64,000 bases of DNA from Alkaliphilus metalliredigens QYMF (GTDB lineage: Bacteria > Bacillota > Clostridia > Peptostreptococcales > Natronincolaceae). This document shows, piece by piece, positions 44,607 through 54,137 of this stretch. Both the position numbers and the translations under genes were made by a program. The number at the start of each line of letters is the position of its first letter. Position 1 is the stretch's first letter. Where the stretch lies: positions 4,817,539 to 4,881,538 of the forward strand of contig NC_009633.1 of assembly GCF_000016985.1 (NCBI RefSeq), in the 5' to 3' direction. The notes under the pieces are model-generated. The model did not search any database, had not been told where the DNA came from, and saw only the letters and a list, made by a program, of their open reading frames with translations.

Positions 44607-44678
44607 ACTATTTCAATAGTTGAATACAAGTCAATACTATCGCAGCAGTAATAACATGTCAATTACTATTTCAATCGT
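44607..44678 (-). promoter_or_regulatory. blaI promoter with three BlaI-type operators
   Basis: On the minus strand -35 TTGACA (44657-44662), 17-bp spacer, -10 TAGTAT (44634-44639). Dyads are at 44607-44620 (ACTATTTCAATAGT, perfect), 44636-44649 and 44665-44678 (imperfect). They cover the -35, -10 and leader. Confidence 0.8.
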
Positions 44679-44709
44679 TAATGACAAAAGCGTCTCCGAT
44701 GCTTTCCCT

Positions 44710-45536
44710 TTAGCTCACATCATCCATCATGTATTTTTTTAGTATGGGGGATATGTAAAAATTGGTAATCAATCCTATGGTACTCATTGTTATAAAGAAA
44801 AACAATAACATTCCAACTGTCGGGAATAGTAACAGCGGTAAGGCGCTCAATATAAAGCATAAAGTCAGTACTCCCAGATTTGGAAAGAATCTGATTATAG
44901 AAAATATAAAAGCATTCTGATAGATCTGTTTGATCGAAAGTCTGAATGTAATCAGCATTGGGTACATATACATATGCATCATTAAAAAGAAGAGAAATAG
45001 TAATATGATCAAAAAAGTAATTGCGGTGAAAAATATGCTTTCTGTACTTATTCCAAAATAGAAGTTGATAGCAATTCCAATGACCAACACAACAACCAGG
45101 TCAATCAGACATATAAAAATGCTTTGTCTCGCATTGCTCAAAGCATGCTCCTTAAAATCCCCCCATAAAAATGCATGCTCTTCACCAGCGAATTTTTTCA
45201 GTACATAAGTGAATCCAGCCTGCGCTGGACCTATTGTCACAACTGGTATGCATACTAAAATAGCACCCATGGCAAAATAAAATACCAACTCATAAACACT
45301 ATTTCCCATTGGGCCTCCGTTTTTATTCAACGTTGGTAAAAAAACTGTGCCACAAAGGGCATGACAACAACTGCTGGCAGGTTAAATACAAAGAACAGCA
45401 TGTTCAACTTAACAAGGTGCCAGAACTTGCGAAAAAATATATGGAAGAAAACCACGATACGCGGTTTCGACAGAGTATTTTTAGGAATATCCATTTCCGT
45501 TTTTGTGTCCTTAAACATACCGAAAATACGTAACAT
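44710..45536 (-). pseudogene. DUF624 (YesL-like) membrane protein, split by a frameshift
   Basis: The first frame (45536-45327, ~69 aa) has FFHIFFRKFWHLVKLNMLFF and the second (45330-44710, ~206 aa) begins after a TTGA overlap and contains IGPAQAGFTYVLKKFAGEEHAF. Together they equal one normal DUF624 protein (~270 aa, 5-6 TM). A one-base shift near 45328 separates them. DUF624 proteins accompany sugar ABC importers. It could also be translated as two coupled ORFs. Confidence 0.65.
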
Positions 45537-45626
45537 AAGAGATCATTCCTTTCTAATTGCACTCAACGATGGAAACACCTGTTAATTACAAACTCATTTT
45601 ATTATTTAGTCATGCTAAATGAACAT

Positions 45627-46739
45627 TTAGTTCGTAATTGTTTTTTCCGTTTCTCTGTCAAAAATATGGACTTTACTGGGATCTAATGCGAGTCTTATGG
45701 TATCCCCTACTTTTATCTGTTTTTTAGGATTAACTCTTGCAATAAAGCCGGTATCTTCAATTTTTACATGCAAATGAATTTCAGAACCAAGCATTTCAAC
45801 AACTTCTACCTCTGCTTCTACAACACAATCTGCAAGTGAATCAAGGTATCTCTGCTCATCAAATACATTTTCAGGCCTGACTCCCATGATTACTTCCTTG
45901 CCTATATAATCCAGTTCCTCTAGCTTCCTTGCCTTTTCATAGGGCAACTTTATGCTATTTCTGCCAAATTTCAGATGTACTTCCTCTCCGAATTTCTCTA
46001 CCAGGACTTCCATGAAGTTCATCTGAGGACTTCCTATAAATCCGGCCACAAACAAATTATCAGGCTTTTCGTAAACAGTTTGTGGCGTATTAACTTGTTG
46101 GATATACCCGTCCTTCATCACAACAATCCGTGTCCCCATTGTCATGGCTTCTGTCTGATCATGAGTAACATATATGAAGGTTGTTTGTAGCTCTCTGTGA
46201 AGCTTGCTGATTTCAGTCCTCATCTGGCCCCTCAATTTCGCGTCCAGGTTTGACATCGGTTCATCCATGAGGAATACCTTTGGTCTGCGTACAATTGCAC
46301 GACCCAGTGCCACCCTTTGCCTCTGACCTCCAGATAGCGCCTTTGGTTTTCTGTCAAGAAATTGCTCTATGTCAAGTATTTTAGCAGCTTCATATACACT
46401 TGCTTTGATTTCATCTTTTGGGGTTTTTCTTAACTTCAAGCTGTACGCCATGTTTTCAAAAACAGTCATATGGGGATACAGCGCATAGTTCTGGAAAACC
46501 ATAGCAATATCCCTGTCTTTAGATTGTACGTCGTTCACCAGCCTACCGTCTATCGATATTTCTCCTTGGGTTATTTCTTCTAACCCTGCAATCATCCTAA
46601 GTGTAGTAGTCTTTCCGCAGCCGGAAGGACCAACAAAAATGATAAATTCCTTATCTTCAATATCCAGATTGAAATCCGCAACTGCAACAACATTACCTTC
46701 AAATTTTTTTATCACATGTTTTAAATTTACACTGGCCAT
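45627..46739 (-). CDS. MsmX/UgpC-type ABC transporter ATP-binding protein
   Basis: The ~370-residue ATPase has Walker A GPSGCGKTT (~38), signature LSGGQRQRVALGRAI (~135), Walker B VFLMDEPMSNLD and H-loop YVTHDQTEAMTMG. C-terminal regulatory TOBE-type domain (~240-370). It energises carbohydrate-uptake permeases such as the MalF/MalG pair upstream. ATG 46739 is 9 nt after AGAGGAGG. It lies after a hairpin that may reduce its expression. Confidence 0.94.
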   Translation of the reverse strand: MASVNLKHVIKKFEGNVVAVADFNLDIEDKEFIIFVGPSGCGKTTTLRMIAGLEEITQGEISIDGRLVNDVQSKDRDIAMVFQNYALYPHMTVFENMAYSLKLRKTPKDEIKASVYEAAKILDIEQFLDRKPKALSGGQRQRVALGRAIVRRPKVFLMDEPMSNLDAKLRGQMRTEISKLHRELQTTFIYVTHDQTEAMTMGTRIVVMKDGYIQQVNTPQTVYEKPDNLFVAGFIGSPQMNFMEVLVEKFGEEVHLKFGRNSIKLPYEKARKLEELDYIGKEVIMGVRPENVFDEQRYLDSLADCVVEAEVEVVEMLGSEIHLHVKIEDTGFIARVNPKKQIKVGDTIRLALDPSKVHIFDRETEKTITN

Positions 46740-46806
46740 AATCATCATCCTCCTCTTACTTCAATTAATCACCCATTTTATTCAGTTTACTGATTATTAG
46801 AAAATA

Positions 46807-46830
46807 TATCAGGGGCTTAAACCCCTGATA
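46807..46830 (-). promoter_or_regulatory. Intra-operon hairpin before the ATPase gene
   Basis: TATCAGGGG and CCCCTGATA form a 9-bp stem; a short T-rich run follows on the minus strand. It may partly terminate transcription after the binding-protein gene. Confidence 0.6.
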
Positions 46831-46866
46831 CATTTTCATTTTCCACCCACTATACTACCCTCTTCC

Positions 46867-49293
46867 TTACTCTCCAAGATAGGTATTTACCCTGTCCTGC
46901 ATCAGTCTTGTTGTCTCTTCTACAGATTTGTCTCCAGAGAAAAATGATCTCGTCTCATCCTGTACAATACGACTAATGTTTGTATCTACATTGGCATATG
47001 TTCTTAATCCCGAAATAAATTCATTTATATAATCGATATCCGTTTGGGACATCAACGCTTGGCTTACTGTAATACTACTGTCTCCGCTTCTTAGCATCAT
47101 TTTTGCATTTCCACTTTGAGACAACGCTACAGCCTGTTGGGCTTTCTGTTGCTGTGCAGCTTTGTTGACCGAAAAGCCTCCCATTGCCTGTTGCGATTGT
47201 CCTGCTCCTCCCTGCATTGCCCCTCCTTGCATCTCCTGGGATTGGATCTCATCAGATAAAAGCGTTTTTAAGAATTCCCAGCTTTCCGATACATATTCGG
47301 AATTTCTGTTGATTGCATACATTGAATTAGATGAAAATGTTCCTCCACTAGGACCACCTCCAGAGGGCATATTATAAAGACTTAATTGTTCTTTAAATGC
47401 AGCTTTCATAAATCCATACATATTATAACCGCTAATACTATAAGGATAAAAGACGATGGACTCCCTGCCTGCTGCTTCTAGGATCGAAATCATATGGTTT
47501 TTAACGCTGCTATCGGTAAGACTTCCGTCATCAAAGGCCTTGATAGTATTCAACAAGTCAACAAAGTTTGGTGAAGTGAAGTTGGCATTCTTCCTATCAA
47601 CATCAATGTAATTGCTGTAGCTGTCTCCGGTAAATAGATTCAACAGTTCCATAGAGCTTACAGAAGGTAGCGCTGCTCGACTTCCATTACTGTCACTTTT
47701 TTGAGTCACTTTCTCAGCAATTGATTTAAAATCATTCCAAGTCCATTCACTATCATCAATTATGATTGATTCCTGATTAAGGATTCCTTGATTGGCCATT
47801 AAAACATTGAATGTAAATTCGATGGGCAGTACATACAGGCTTCCATTGGATTTCAAAGCATCAAAAATGTTAGTGTGGTATTTGTTCATGTCGAAGCTAT
47901 TGTCACTAGCCATCATCTCGCTTAAATCTACCAGTATGTTTCTAGAAATATAGTTCTCATATTGCAGCCCAGCCACGGATATAATATCAGGTCCCTTTCC
48001 CGAAAGTATTTGGGTATTCAGATTTGTTATATAGGTTTCATAGTCATCACTTGGATATGTCTGTATATCAATCCTGTACCCAGGGTTCTCCCGCTGGAAT
48101 TGGCCTGCTGCTACTTCAAGTGCTCTATTGGATCCAGGAACTGAAATCGTAATGACTTCTTGAGTTTGTACGATGCTGTCTCCACTCTGTATTGAGTACT
48201 TATACAATTCATATTTTATAAAGTCTGCAGAATCAACGGTTGCTTCACTAGCCCCACCTTTCATCACAGGTTGGTCAGAAGAATTACTATCTGGGGTATC
48301 TTGGGTATTTGGAGTATTTCCTCCAGATCCCATGTTGATTCTCCCTGGGTCTGCAGGTACCGATGTAGTGGACACATAGATATTGCCCTCGCCATCAATA
48401 CTCATATCAGAAATATTATATCCGCTGGCCATAATGGTGTAGGATTTGAAATCTATAGCAGTCCCCATGAGGTTTCCCGAGGAATCATATTTGGTAATGT
48501 CTTGGCTAGTTAGATAGTATATACTTTCATCCTCTTTTGAAAACCTAATTCTATTGACTCCCATCATAGAGATTCCACTTGAATTCTGACCTGATAAATC
48601 AATGGACCAAATGGGATTGCCCGTTGAAGCATCTAATTTTTCAATACTTCTCTTCCCCATGATGAGGCTTGCTGCAATAATATTACCCTCGGAATCGATA
48701 TCAATACTTTCGTATCCTTCGGATCCCAAGGTTTTTACCGGCTGTCCCTCCTTGTCAAGGACTTGAATACTCTTTGAAGGATCTGATATGTAAATATTCC
48801 CATTACCATCTACTGCGATATCAGAAAAACCCATACTTTGCATTCTGACACTTCCGCTACTTCCGGTATTTGAAACGGTCCCAAGGTCAACAGTCTTTAG
48901 GGTATCTCCTTGGGGACTGATTACTGTAAGTTTTTGTGAAGTATTGTCACCTTGGGTTTCTGCTGTCACCGCATAAATGTTGTCCTCTTCATCAAGGGTA
49001 AATGCTCTGACATTTCCCAAAAAGCTGATTGAATCACCTACTGGGTTACCTTCCTGATCTAAGGTTACAAATCCAGAATTTGTTCCATAGCCCCTGTCAA
49101 AAATCACCAGTTGGTTTTGAGAATTAACTCGGCCCCCCCCTGGCCACATAAGGTCTGAATGAATTCCTATTTCCATTTCTGAATATGTATCCACACTTTG
49201 TTGTTGAGAAACGTTGCTATTCCCCATCCCGCAAGCTGCAAGGCTCACTGTAATCATCACTACCATTAATAGACACATTATTTTTTTCAACAT
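46867..49293 (-). CDS. Lipoprotein fusion: beta-propeller-like domain plus ABC solute-binding domain
   Basis: The 808-residue lipoprotein has a lipobox SLAAC (Cys ~20). Residues ~35-300 contain repeated GNxYxxD/DxxGNIY units (DEEDNIYAVTAE, DGNGNIYISDPS, DSEGNIIAAS, DGEGNIYVSTTS), typical of NHL-type propellers. From ~380 it is an extracellular family-1 solute-binding protein (VAAGQFQRENPGYRIDIQTY; KGPDIISVAGLQ). Such fusions are unusual. Near residue 700 there is a Gln/Gly-rich stretch (QEMQGGAMQGGAGQSQQ). It overlaps the upstream gene by 77 bp. Confidence 0.88.
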   Translation of the reverse strand: MLKKIMCLLMVVMITVSLAACGMGNSNVSQQQSVDTYSEMEIGIHSDLMWPGGGRVNSQNQLVIFDRGYGTNSGFVTLDQEGNPVGDSISFLGNVRAFTLDEEDNIYAVTAETQGDNTSQKLTVISPQGDTLKTVDLGTVSNTGSSGSVRMQSMGFSDIAVDGNGNIYISDPSKSIQVLDKEGQPVKTLGSEGYESIDIDSEGNIIAASLIMGKRSIEKLDASTGNPIWSIDLSGQNSSGISMMGVNRIRFSKEDESIYYLTSQDITKYDSSGNLMGTAIDFKSYTIMASGYNISDMSIDGEGNIYVSTTSVPADPGRINMGSGGNTPNTQDTPDSNSSDQPVMKGGASEATVDSADFIKYELYKYSIQSGDSIVQTQEVITISVPGSNRALEVAAGQFQRENPGYRIDIQTYPSDDYETYITNLNTQILSGKGPDIISVAGLQYENYISRNILVDLSEMMASDNSFDMNKYHTNIFDALKSNGSLYVLPIEFTFNVLMANQGILNQESIIIDDSEWTWNDFKSIAEKVTQKSDSNGSRAALPSVSSMELLNLFTGDSYSNYIDVDRKNANFTSPNFVDLLNTIKAFDDGSLTDSSVKNHMISILEAAGRESIVFYPYSISGYNMYGFMKAAFKEQLSLYNMPSGGGPSGGTFSSNSMYAINRNSEYVSESWEFLKTLLSDEIQSQEMQGGAMQGGAGQSQQAMGGFSVNKAAQQQKAQQAVALSQSGNAKMMLRSGDSSITVSQALMSQTDIDYINEFISGLRTYANVDTNISRIVQDETRSFFSGDKSVEETTRLMQDRVNTYLGE

Positions 49294-50689
49294 TTTTTAC
49301 ATCACTTTCCTTTCGATTTGTAATTTGCAAAATATTTAAAAATATAAAAGCCCAGGCCACTAGAATACTTTTCACATCCAGTATAAAGGGCAGTTTTATC
49401 ATAAAAGCTACCACAGCTAGCATACCCAGAGAAAGAAGAAAGAACAAAGCAAATATTAATGTAAGTCTATTTGAATCCACATTTAATGTTTTAATCTCTC
49501 GGAAGCCGGTATATAAAAGTAGGGAGCCCAACACAATAGAAATCCAAAAAAGCAGGCTCACCATTATATTAGTAGCATTAAGAATCAACTCGGATTGGGG
49601 TGGGACATAACCCATATCTTGTATACCACCTTGAATGACGCTTTTAATCAAATCCAAATAATAGGAAATATTGATTAACTCATCAGGAATATAATGAGAT
49701 GGAATATAGGGGCTGAATCTAATTCCTAGCCAAAACAATATAATTCCTAATGATACCCCTGTCATTTCAAAGAAGCAGGTTGCGATTATCCTTCGATGGT
49801 ACTTAATCACATTTGTCAAATAATCCGTCTTACACCCATCTCTTATCAATGAATATAACTTTATGATTAAGTTCTTAGCATGCACCATCAATATAAAAAT
49901 TGATATCATTCCAATAATAAATACGAAGAGAAGTAACAATTGTTCCATTAATTCATACCTCAAATTAAAGTCAATGATATTATAATTTGAAGGGTTTTGC
50001 CCTATTTGCCTTAGGGCAGTTGATACATTGGTGACATTCTCATCCAACCTTCCAGCATTGTCAGTCTTTATCTGGAGAGCCGTAATCCGAGACGTACTAT
50101 CTATATCTAATATGACTTCACTTGGTATATATACCTTCGGCAAGCCTTCATCCGTTACTTTTTCAATAAGGGTATCATCCTTTTTCACAACCCCAATGAT
50201 CCTAAAGACGTTACCAAAGATATCAATATTTTTTCCTGTGGCGTTTACTGTTTTAAATAATTTCCAGGCCAACTCCTCATCGATTACTGCAACCATTGCC
50301 CCTTCTTCTTCCTGTTGCCGTGTAATAAAGCTTCCCTCTTCAATCATTAAGCCATAAAACAGAGGGTACATGTGATCTACACCCGTTAGTCTGACAGGTA
50401 GAGTGGAACTGTCGTTGGAAACCGATGTATTGATACTACCTGACTGTACAGTATAGCTGATTTCTTCTGTTGCAAGCTCCCTTTTCAGCCTTTTTATATC
50501 ATCAATTGAAAAGGCATTGATACCCTGAAGATCTATGTGGTTCTTAACAGACACCAACACCTTTTCCATGGAATAGTCTCCATTCAACTGAGAAGATTCT
50601 ACAACCAGCCCATTTCCAAGGACAATCAATGAAAGCATCAATAAAATTCCTGAGAAGGTTAGAATCCATGCAACTTTTCTTTTTCTCAT
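49217..50689 (-). CDS. ABC-type permease with MacB periplasmic-like domain
   Basis: The 490-residue protein has an N-terminal TM (~8-28), then an extracellular MacB_PCD-like domain (~30-235; FYGLMIEEGSFITRQQEEE, VAVIDEELAWKLF, IFGNVFRIIGVV). Five or so further TM helices follow from ~250. It fits the FtsX/MacB exporter-permease class, but no dedicated ATPase is adjacent. It is preceded by an HlyD-type adaptor gene (14 bp). The pairing suggests a tripartite-like exporter or envelope sensor inside an import operon. Confidence 0.75.
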   Translation of the reverse strand: MRKRKVAWILTFSGILLMLSLIVLGNGLVVESSQLNGDYSMEKVLVSVKNHIDLQGINAFSIDDIKRLKRELATEEISYTVQSGSINTSVSNDSSTLPVRLTGVDHMYPLFYGLMIEEGSFITRQQEEEGAMVAVIDEELAWKLFKTVNATGKNIDIFGNVFRIIGVVKKDDTLIEKVTDEGLPKVYIPSEVILDIDSTSRITALQIKTDNAGRLDENVTNVSTALRQIGQNPSNYNIIDFNLRYELMEQLLLLFVFIIGMISIFILMVHAKNLIIKLYSLIRDGCKTDYLTNVIKYHRRIIATCFFEMTGVSLGIILFWLGIRFSPYIPSHYIPDELINISYYLDLIKSVIQGGIQDMGYVPPQSELILNATNIMVSLLFWISIVLGSLLLYTGFREIKTLNVDSNRLTLIFALFFLLSLGMLAVVAFMIKLPFILDVKSILVAWAFIFLNILQITNRKESDVKNVEKNNVSINGSDDYSEPCSLRDGE

Positions 50690-50703
50690 GATAATCTCAC
50701 TCC

Positions 50704-52083
50704 TTAATTGACCAGCATGACTCGCGAGCCGTTGGATAACGGTTTATTACTATTAGAAACAACCTGATCTCTAGAGCTTATGCCACTCAAAACTGCGGTT
50801 TTTATATTATCGGATTCACCGATGCTGACAGATACTTTTTCTACATAAAATTCATTTCCAAGTGGACCCTCCCTCTCTTTAAGTACATATACAAAATCTC
50901 CATCACTATCTTGGCCTACTGCTGAATTGGACACTAGCACATTATAAGATCCAATATTTTTTCTTATACTTGCTGTTCCAATTTCTCCACCAATCAACTC
51001 ATCAGAGTCAATGTCAATGATAACATCCTTTTTCACACCAATTTCTTGCTGGTTATCTCTAATTTGATTTACTTTCCCTTGTATATTCCTATTGTTTAAT
51101 GAATTTATTGATATTTCAGCTGTATCACCCACTTCCAGATATTCCCCTGCACTTATATTAACAGTGGCAATAAATTGAAATCCTCCTTGGATATCTGCAA
51201 TTTTGTATAGTGGTTGAGAAGTATTTGCCGTCATACCCTCTGAATAATACAACTCTGTAACGATACCATCACTGGGAGCCGTCACCGTACCCATGTTGAT
51301 TTCCTTCGCTAACTCAGCTATTCTTCTCTCTGCCATATCTATGTCTAACTTTGTGATTTCGATATCTCGGTTGTTGTTTTCAATATCTCTATTGTTATTT
51401 TCAATATCTCTGTTATTCTCTCTTATTGCTTTATCCCTATTGTTTTTTGCTAACTCATAGTCCATCCTAGCACTGTCAAGACTCATTTTTGCATCGGCCA
51501 GTTCATTTGCAGATATAGCACCTACTTCATCATAAAGAACTTTATTATTATCGTAATTTCGCTGGGCCTTATCTACATTCTGCTGGGCAGTTTGAATTGC
51601 TTTGTCTAGGTTCATCAAATCCTCTGGCAAATTGGATTCTTTGAGCTTTTCGCCAGCTTGTATGAGCTTTTCAAGATGTAATTTTTTCTGGGTATATTGA
51701 TCCTGCTGATCCTTCAATTGATTTTCTATATCAGCTGTGTCCAATGTTAACAGTGTTTGCCCTTGATAAACTTCGTCCCCAACCTCCACCATAACTCCCG
51801 TCACCCTCATACTGGTATGAACATACAAATCGCGGATTGTTTTTGCCACTACATTCCCGGTATCTGTCACTTCCTTCATAAGTGCCCCACTTGTAGGCGT
51901 TTCATATGTTACCTTTGGCAGTGTCAAGTTATTTATGGTTTTTGAAAAAAAGGTTAAAAAAAGCATTACCATAAGAAATATTACCGTCGCCTTTCCGATT
52001 ATCTTTCTTTTCTCGATATTTGCATTTGCATCCGCATCTAATGCCTTCATATTCTTTGCCATACCTCCAATTCTAATTTTCAT
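50704..52083 (-). CDS. HlyD/MFP-type efflux adaptor (RND/MacA-like)
   Basis: The 459-residue protein has one N-terminal TM (~32-50), a split biotinyl-lipoyl domain (VGDEVYQGQTLLTLDTAD, ~100; GTVTAPSDGIVTELYYSEG, ~265) and a long coiled-coil hairpin between (~115-255). The hairpin contains a repeated 7-residue unit (ENNNRDI x3), encoded by 21-bp tandem repeats near 51365-51420. C-terminal beta-barrel domains follow. In Gram-positives such adaptors work with MacB-type permeases. The start is uncertain, with no good ribosome site. Confidence 0.88.
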   Translation of the reverse strand: MKIRIGGMAKNMKALDADANANIEKRKIIGKATVIFLMVMLFLTFFSKTINNLTLPKVTYETPTSGALMKEVTDTGNVVAKTIRDLYVHTSMRVTGVMVEVGDEVYQGQTLLTLDTADIENQLKDQQDQYTQKKLHLEKLIQAGEKLKESNLPEDLMNLDKAIQTAQQNVDKAQRNYDNNKVLYDEVGAISANELADAKMSLDSARMDYELAKNNRDKAIRENNRDIENNNRDIENNNRDIEITKLDIDMAERRIAELAKEINMGTVTAPSDGIVTELYYSEGMTANTSQPLYKIADIQGGFQFIATVNISAGEYLEVGDTAEISINSLNNRNIQGKVNQIRDNQQEIGVKKDVIIDIDSDELIGGEIGTASIRKNIGSYNVLVSNSAVGQDSDGDFVYVLKEREGPLGNEFYVEKVSVSIGESDNIKTAVLSGISSRDQVVSNSNKPLSNGSRVMLVN

Positions 52084-52118
52084 TAATCTAATTTCTATGC
52101 CTTAAAAGACTACCTATA

Positions 52119-53018
52119 TCAACCCTTAAGTCCGGAAAGTTGAATCCCTTTCACCAGGTAGTTCTCTCCATAAAGGAAAATCAACAACATCGGTAGCATA
52201 TAAATCGTCGACGCAGCAAAAGCAATCCCCATCTCCCCTTGGTTGATGTTCGACAGATAAACTGACAACGGATGCATATTCACGTCCTGCAGAAATATTA
52301 ACGGTTGCTCCACCATATTCCAGTTATCTATAAAAACCAAAATAGAAAGTGCAGCAAGTGCTGTTTTTGACATGGGAAGGATAATACCAAAAAAAATCTT
52401 AAACTGGCTGGCTCCATCCATCTTTGCAGATTCGATATAAGCATCCGGAATGTATACCATAAACTGCCTCATTAAAAAAACACCAAATGTACCAAATATG
52501 CCAGGCAGTATGATGGATGAATAACTTCCTATAAGCCCCAATTGGTTGGCCATGATATAATTGGGAACCAGCGTGACCTGGAAGGGCATCATCATGACAA
52601 TAATATAGGTAAAGAACAGCTTATCGCGGAAAACAAACTCTATTTTGGCAAAAGCGTATGCGGCCATAGATGCAACAAGCATCTGCCCCAATATGATTGG
52701 AACGACTATTATCGCTGAATTCCAAAACTTGATAAGAAACGAGGTCCTTTCAATAAGAGCCGTATAGTACTGTGTGATAGTCACCCTGTCTGGTATTAGT
52801 TTTACATTGGCATACTTGCTAGAGAATACATTTTCCTCTTGACTTGAGTTGTTTGAAGTTACCATACTGTAACTGGTTTCTATTTCTTGTTCGCTCATAA
52901 AAGAATTGGTAATTGTCAGTACAAGAGGAAATAGAACCACGACAACCATAGCAAACAGTATAACTGATAGAACTGTCTTTCCAAGTCTTTTCTTTATATA
53001 CCGCCTCATCTGCATCAC
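52119..53018 (-). CDS. Carbohydrate ABC transporter permease, MalG type
   Basis: The 299-residue protein has six TM helices and the EAA motif YIESAKMDGASQFKIFFGIILP (~190-212, in two parts). An insert near residues 45-70 (SYSMVTSNNSSQEENVFSSK) between the first TM and the core is longer than usual. It pairs with the MalF-type permease 4 bp upstream. Confidence 0.92.
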   Translation of the reverse strand: MMQMRRYIKKRLGKTVLSVILFAMVVVVLFPLVLTITNSFMSEQEIETSYSMVTSNNSSQEENVFSSKYANVKLIPDRVTITQYYTALIERTSFLIKFWNSAIIVVPIILGQMLVASMAAYAFAKIEFVFRDKLFFTYIIVMMMPFQVTLVPNYIMANQLGLIGSYSSIILPGIFGTFGVFLMRQFMVYIPDAYIESAKMDGASQFKIFFGIILPMSKTALAALSILVFIDNWNMVEQPLIFLQDVNMHPLSVYLSNINQGEMGIAFAASTIYMLPMLLIFLYGENYLVKGIQLSGLKG

Positions 53019-53022
53019 TTCA

Positions 53023-53901
53023 TCATCCTCCTATTGTACTGCTCACTTTTCTTTCAATCTTGAATAATAATAATACCAGTATGTAAATGAAAATAGCCAT
53101 AATAAAAGCAGCCGATGTAAGCATCTGGTAATCTAAGGATGCAAACTTGTTGTTCATATAATGCTGCAACATATAGATGCTATCATGAGGATATGCACCT
53201 GAAATCAAATACACCTCCCTGAACACCTTAAAAGAATTGATGATGGACATTACAAATACAAAAAACGTAGTAGGCGTAAGATAAACCAAAGTGATACTGG
53301 TAAACTTGCGCCAATTGCTGGCTCCGTCAATATCAGCTGCTTCATAATACTCTAATGGTATATTCTGAAGGCCTGCCAAGAAAAGTACCATATTATACCC
53401 GATATTCTTCCATAAATAGAGTATCACAACTATCATCCTGGCAAAATCAGTCTTCATCCAGTCTATAGGTGATAATCCAAGCCATATAATAAAAGCATTG
53501 AGGGATCCATTCATATCAAACAATATCTGCCACACCAGAACTACCGATGCCACTGGAACCACCAAGGGTATAATAAATCCCATACGTATAATATTCCTAC
53601 CATAAATTTTCCTATTAAGCAGTAGCGCAAGACCCAGGGAAAATAGAATATTGAGCGGGACAGCGATCACCGTAAAAATAAGGGTATTATATCCCGCTTT
53701 TTGAAAAACAGGATTCTTTATGAGTTCGATATAGTTTGCCAATCCAACAAAACTGCCACCAATGGGACTGTCTACAAATGAGTAATAAAGCCCTCCTATA
53801 AATGGTATGAAGAAAAAAATCAAAAACCCAATAAGACTTGGTGCCAGAAATAATAGTGCCGTTTTATTATCATATTTTTTTCCTGTATTTAATACTGACA
53901 T
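53023..53901 (-). CDS. Carbohydrate ABC transporter permease, MalF type
   Basis: The 292-residue protein starts at ATG 53901, 7 nt after AGGGGG; longer frames lack a site. It has six TM helices (first ALLFLAPSLIGFLIFFFIPF) and the EAA motif YYEAADIDGASNWRKFTSIT (~185). It is the first gene of the BlaI-type-operator operon that continues to the DUF624 gene. Confidence 0.92.
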   Translation of the reverse strand: MSVLNTGKKYDNKTALLFLAPSLIGFLIFFFIPFIGGLYYSFVDSPIGGSFVGLANYIELIKNPVFQKAGYNTLIFTVIAVPLNILFSLGLALLLNRKIYGRNIIRMGFIIPLVVPVASVVLVWQILFDMNGSLNAFIIWLGLSPIDWMKTDFARMIVVILYLWKNIGYNMVLFLAGLQNIPLEYYEAADIDGASNWRKFTSITLVYLTPTTFFVFVMSIINSFKVFREVYLISGAYPHDSIYMLQHYMNNKFASLDYQMLTSAAFIMAIFIYILVLLLFKIERKVSSTIGG

Positions 53902-54007
53902 CATCCATCCCCCTGTGGTATCCTTCACTTTGAAGCCATATACCTTATTTTGATTATGTACATACATCTTCCTTTTATGACTATTGATATAGTCATATTG
54001 CAATTAA

Positions 54008-54052
54008 ATACTATCAGAGTAGTCATCACTTGTCAATGACTATTCTGATAGT
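54008..54052 (-). promoter_or_regulatory. Promoter of the transporter operon with two BlaI-type operators
   Basis: On the minus strand -35 TTGACA (54031-54036), 17-bp spacer, -10 TAGTAT (54008-54013). Dyads at 54010-54023 (ACTATCAGAGTAGT) and 54039-54052 (ACTATTCTGATAGT). Layout and many bases match the blaI promoter at 44634-44678. Confidence 0.8.
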
Positions 54053-54137
54053 TGTCAAAAATAATTAATCATTCATTATAGTGAAGTTTTATTTACTGCT
54101 ATCTCAATCAACAATAGAGATTACGATTGAGACTCCA

